9,017 bases of DNA from contig JBCDAA010000368.1 of assembly GCA_039186435.1 (NCBI GenBank), positions 1 through 9,017 of the forward strand. Reading direction: 5' to 3'. Below the pieces are notes generated by a model. It saw only the letters and a program-made list of their open reading frames with translations, was not told where the DNA came from and did no database searches. Shown here piece after piece: positions 6,345 to 9,017 of the stretch (its first letter is position 1; every line of letters begins with the position of its first letter). The DNA comes from JALVDI01 sp039186435. Lineage in GTDB: Bacteria > Myxococcota_A > Polyangia > Polyangiales > Houyiibacteriaceae. The translations under genes and the position numbers were made by a program.

Positions 6345-8762
6345 ATGCGAACGGCGCTTTGTTTGGGACTCCTCGCGGCCTGCGCAGGCTCAACGCCCCC
6401 ACCGGCGGTGACGACCTCCGCGCCTCCGCCCCCCACGAAGGCTCCACCACCGCCTTCGCACGTGCCACCGGTCACGGAGCCGCCTCCGGCGATCGACGCT
6501 CCGGCCGCGATCGTCTTTCAGGGCGCGCACCGTCGCGGAATCGAAGCCGCCGCGTTTACGCCCGACGGTTCGCTCCTCGGGACGATCGACGGCGGTGGAA
6601 CCTTCGCGCTGATCGATGTCGAAACCGGCGTGATTCGTCATAGCCGCCGCGTCTTCATTCGTGACGGTGCGCGTTTTCTCTTTGCCGAGCGTGGCAACAC
6701 CGGAATGTGGATCGCCTCGAGCTCGGGCTTTCGCGGACTCGGCGGCCTGTGGCGCATCGACCTTCGCTCGGGCGAGTGGACCCAGAGCGAGCTCCCGACC
6801 GCGACCTTTCCTCCGTCCGGCTTCGCGATGCACCCCGACGACCGAACTGCCGGCTACCTCGACACGCAAGCGATGGTGCGAGACGTGGTGGTTCTCGCGG
6901 AGGAGGCGTCGAACCACGAGGTTTCGCTTCGCTCTCCGGGCTACCTGTCGTTTGCTCCCCGCGGAAACCGTATCGTCGTCTTTGATTTCGGTGAGCGCGA
7001 AGCGGTGCTCCTCACGCTCGACGGCCGCGAGGTCGTTCGATGGCCCTCCCTCGTGGAGCCGGCGTGGCATCCCCGCGGAGGCGCGCTGGCGATCGCGTCC
7101 CCAGAGAGCGCGGGACTCTACGATCCGGAAACCGGGCGTCCCCTGCGTACGCTCAGCACCAATGCACGGGAACTGCTTTGGAGCGCCAGCGGCGCCGAGC
7201 TTGTGTCCATCGGCGAAAACGAGCTCTCGTTCTTCAACGAGCAAGGCGCCCCTCAGGGGAGCGCGTCGCGTCCGGAAGGAGCATCGAACTTCGTCTTTGG
7301 CAATGGCGTCCTCTACGCGGGGGTCGAGACCGCGGTCCACAGCTGGAGGGACCGAGAGCCCGCAGCTCCGGTCGACGTGGGCGGCCCGATTCGACAGCTC
7401 ATCCCGCATCCGCAGGATGGCGTCGCCCTCTTGTTCGGAACCGACGTCGCGTTTGTTCGCGATGGCGCAGTTCGCTGGCGCGTGCGCGGCGGGAGCGGAG
7501 AACACAGCGTGTGGCAGGCGCGATGGGCACCCACCGGAACCACCCTGATCACCTGGGGCCGCGGGGGCGTCGAACGGTGGGACGCACAGGGCGCGACGAG
7601 CACGGGATGTCGCGGCGGGGGCCGCTTTCTGTGGCCCACGAGCGATGGAATCCTACTGCAGCAAGGCGATGCGTGTTCCCTCCGCGATGGAGAGCGCACG
7701 AGAGTGCGAGGGTCGCTCCTCGCCGCGAGCGGCGACCATCGCGTGCTGCTCTTTCACGACGGCGTAGAGCTTTGGATCGTCGACGCCGAAACGCTGGAGC
7801 GAAGGCGCCGTCTCCGGCTTCGCGGCGGCCCCTGTGGCTACGGCACTTGCGAAGTTCACGCGGCTCTCACCCACGACGGTCAAACGGCTGTTCTCAGCCG
7901 CGGATCGGACCTCTTCGTGTTCGACACCCAGCGCGGACGCCTCGTTCGGCGGGTGCGAGGGACCCGGCGCGACGGACCGGTAGTCGACGTGCATGCCCCA
8001 ACAACCTCGGGAGCAGCTCCAGTCTGGGCGGCCGTTCGACGCGGCGAGGGCGAAGAGCTCAAGGTATCCGTCCACGAGGCGAGAGGCCGCCGCGTTCTCG
8101 AACTCACTCGCACCGGCATCGCCCGCATCACCTTCAACGACGACGGAACACGCGTCGCCATCTCCGGGAACGAAGGCATCTTCCTCGGATCCCTCGACGG
8201 ATCCCAACGCGTCGATCTTCAGCCTCTCGCCGATGTCGATCGGATGCGCTTTGTCGGCGACGAACTCATCGTCCAGTCGCTGCGGGAGCTCCGCGTTGCG
8301 GACGCGAGCGGCGTGATTCGGACAGCCCACGAGCACTCCTCCGCGTTTTCGCTGAGTCCGGACGCCGCAAGCGCCGCGGAGTGCTACGAGGGTCGACTGC
8401 TGCTTCGTGAGCTCCTTACCACCCGGGTGCGCGACCTCGGTCCCTGTGGCGCTGACCAGCTCGCCTTTAATCCGAGCGGCCGCTTTCTCGTCGAACGGGA
8501 CGGGCCCGTTACACAGGTTCACGATCTTCAGCAGGGACGCGCGGTCACGCTTCGCACGTTTCGCGACCGCCACGATTCCTTTCCGGTGGTGATCGATTCG
8601 GAAGGCGCGTTCGACGTCGACCCGGCAGCGCACGAGCGTTTTCGGTACCGGAGCGCGGGGCCCCTCGGTCGCGCGGAGCTTCTCGCGCCCGCTGCCGCGC
8701 CCTACCGACCCGACATTCTCGAACGTTTCTTTCCGCCGCCTGCACCAACCGTATCGCAGTAG
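6345..8762 (+). CDS. Large lipoprotein with Pro-rich linker and WD40-like beta-propeller
   Basis: 805 residues. The N-terminus MRTALCLGLLAAC has a lipobox (LAAC, lipidated C13), so the mature protein is membrane-anchored outside the cytoplasm. A Thr/Pro-rich linker with PPP runs (17-52) leads to a long beta-propeller region (about 58-745). Its blades show the WD40/YVTN-like rhythm of a strand, a PDG/PRG/PTG turn and a hydrophobic strand. Examples are AAFTPDGSLLGTID (69-82), LSFAPRGNRIVVFD (201-214), PAWHPRGGALAIA (239-251), ARWAPTGTTLITW (392-404), AALTHDGQTAVLS (506-518), ITFNDDGTRVAIS (595-607) and LAFNPSGRFLVE (706-717). Each is often followed by 'D-x-x-x-G-x' blade ends such as DVETGVI, DPETGRP and DTQRGRL. 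Counting suggests more than one seven-blade propeller. Residues 745-805 form a C-terminal piece (DSEGAFDVDPAAHERFRYRS, ending with YRPDILERFFPP) like that seen in other bacterial propeller proteins. No catalytic motif is visible. It probably serves in protein binding or as a scaffold at the envelope; no specific function can be assigned. Nine bases separate it from cstA. Confidence 0.85.
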   Translation: MRTALCLGLLAACAGSTPPPAVTTSAPPPPTKAPPPPSHVPPVTEPPPAIDAPAAIVFQGAHRRGIEAAAFTPDGSLLGTIDGGGTFALIDVETGVIRHSRRVFIRDGARFLFAERGNTGMWIASSSGFRGLGGLWRIDLRSGEWTQSELPTATFPPSGFAMHPDDRTAGYLDTQAMVRDVVVLAEEASNHEVSLRSPGYLSFAPRGNRIVVFDFGEREAVLLTLDGREVVRWPSLVEPAWHPRGGALAIASPESAGLYDPETGRPLRTLSTNARELLWSASGAELVSIGENELSFFNEQGAPQGSASRPEGASNFVFGNGVLYAGVETAVHSWRDREPAAPVDVGGPIRQLIPHPQDGVALLFGTDVAFVRDGAVRWRVRGGSGEHSVWQARWAPTGTTLITWGRGGVERWDAQGATSTGCRGGGRFLWPTSDGILLQQGDACSLRDGERTRVRGSLLAASGDHRVLLFHDGVELWIVDAETLERRRRLRLRGGPCGYGTCEVHAALTHDGQTAVLSRGSDLFVFDTQRGRLVRRVRGTRRDGPVVDVHAPTTSGAAPVWAAVRRGEGEELKVSVHEARGRRVLELTRTGIARITFNDDGTRVAISGNEGIFLGSLDGSQRVDLQPLADVDRMRFVGDELIVQSLRELRVADASGVIRTAHEHSSAFSLSPDAASAAECYEGRLLLRELLTTRVRDLGPCGADQLAFNPSGRFLVERDGPVTQVHDLQQGRAVTLRTFRDRHDSFPVVIDSEGAFDVDPAAHERFRYRSAGPLGRAELLAPAAAPYRPDILERFFPPPAPTVSQ

Positions 8763-8771
8763 ACTCGTGCG

Positions 8772-9017
8772 ATGGCTGCGGTTGCCGCGGTGGTGGTCCT
8801 CGTCGTGTTCGCGCTCGGCTATCGCTTCTACGCCCGGTGGCTTGGAGAGCGTTTGTTCGACGACCGCGCGGACCTCGCGACGCCAGCGCACACCAAGCGC
8901 GACGGCCGCGACTACGTGCCCACCTCCCGGCATGTTCTCTTTGGGCACCACTTCACCTCCATCGCGGGCGCAGCTCCGATCATCGGACCTTGCGTCGCGG
9001 CCTATTGGGGCTGGGCG
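8772..9017 (+). CDS. cstA: Carbon starvation protein A / pyruvate-peptide transporter, N-terminal part; 3' end outside window
   Basis: The 82 codons to the window end give an N-terminal membrane helix (MAAVAAVVVLVVFALGYRFY) followed by the CstA family signature. The signature comprises TPAHTKRDGRDYVPT (37-51), LFGHHFTSIAGAAPIIGP (56-73) and AYWGWA. CstA proteins are large inner-membrane transporters of about 500-700 residues that take up pyruvate or peptides and are typically induced on carbon starvation. Only about the first eighth is seen here, so completeness and the exact subtype (CstA or BtsT-like) cannot be judged. The ATG at 8772 follows the lipoprotein stop by 9 bases without a clear Shine-Dalgarno sequence, which points to co-transcription and coupled translation. 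Confidence 0.9.
   Translation, partial: MAAVAAVVVLVVFALGYRFYARWLGERLFDDRADLATPAHTKRDGRDYVPTSRHVLFGHHFTSIAGAAPIIGPCVAAYWGWA

Noticed and set aside
6390..8951. Long open frames antisense to, or shifted within, the propeller lipoprotein gene (minus 6390-7505, minus 7653-8951, plus 7040-8410)
   Set aside because: The frame at 6345-8762 has a lipobox, repeated propeller blades and sensible composition. The others do not.

Overview
The window is a gene-dense stretch of a high-GC bacterial chromosome. It holds eight protein-coding genes, two of them cut by the window edges, with almost no non-coding sequence. I see no tRNA, rRNA, CRISPR array, insertion sequence or phage gene. High GC, a class 2 dihydroorotate dehydrogenase, a Pro-rich propeller lipoprotein and several poorly characterised enzymes would fit a Gram-negative of the Myxococcota/Polyangia type. 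That placement is inference from gene style, not a taxonomic match.

Left block (minus strand, 1-2647): pyrD (pyrimidine synthesis) is followed, with a 4-base ATGA overlap, by the most striking gene of the window. Reading the minus strand from 1568 down to base 1 gives an uninterrupted frame of 522 codons. It encodes a signal peptide, a Cys-less pentameric ligand-gated ion channel (pLGIC: extracellular domain with the FPYDEQ Pro-loop, then M1-M4) and, continuing in frame after M4, a family 5 (oligopeptide/dipeptide type) periplasmic solute-binding domain that runs off the window. Because the C-terminus of a pLGIC lies on the extracytoplasmic side, the binding domain would sit in the periplasm, where it could present or sense a ligand for the channel.

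Middle block: a small exported TlpA/thioredoxin-like protein (plus strand, 2719-3240) is divergent from pyrD. It converges stop-to-stop, with no spacer, on a minus-strand three-gene operon (6267 down to 3241). That operon encodes an MpaB/Lcp-like (DUF2236) putative haem oxygenase, a HELGH zinc metallopeptidase-like protein and a D-Ala-D-Ala-ligase-like ATP-grasp enzyme, with gaps of 8 and 25 bases. This looks like a small uncharacterised modification or biosynthesis pathway.

Right block (plus strand, 6345-9017): a large lipoprotein with a Pro-rich linker and a WD40-like beta-propeller is followed 9 bases later by the start of cstA, a carbon-starvation/peptide-pyruvate transporter, which is cut by the window edge. 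Promoters for the divergent pairs most likely lie in the 71-base (2648-2718) and 77-base (6268-6344) gaps, the only non-coding stretches of any size.
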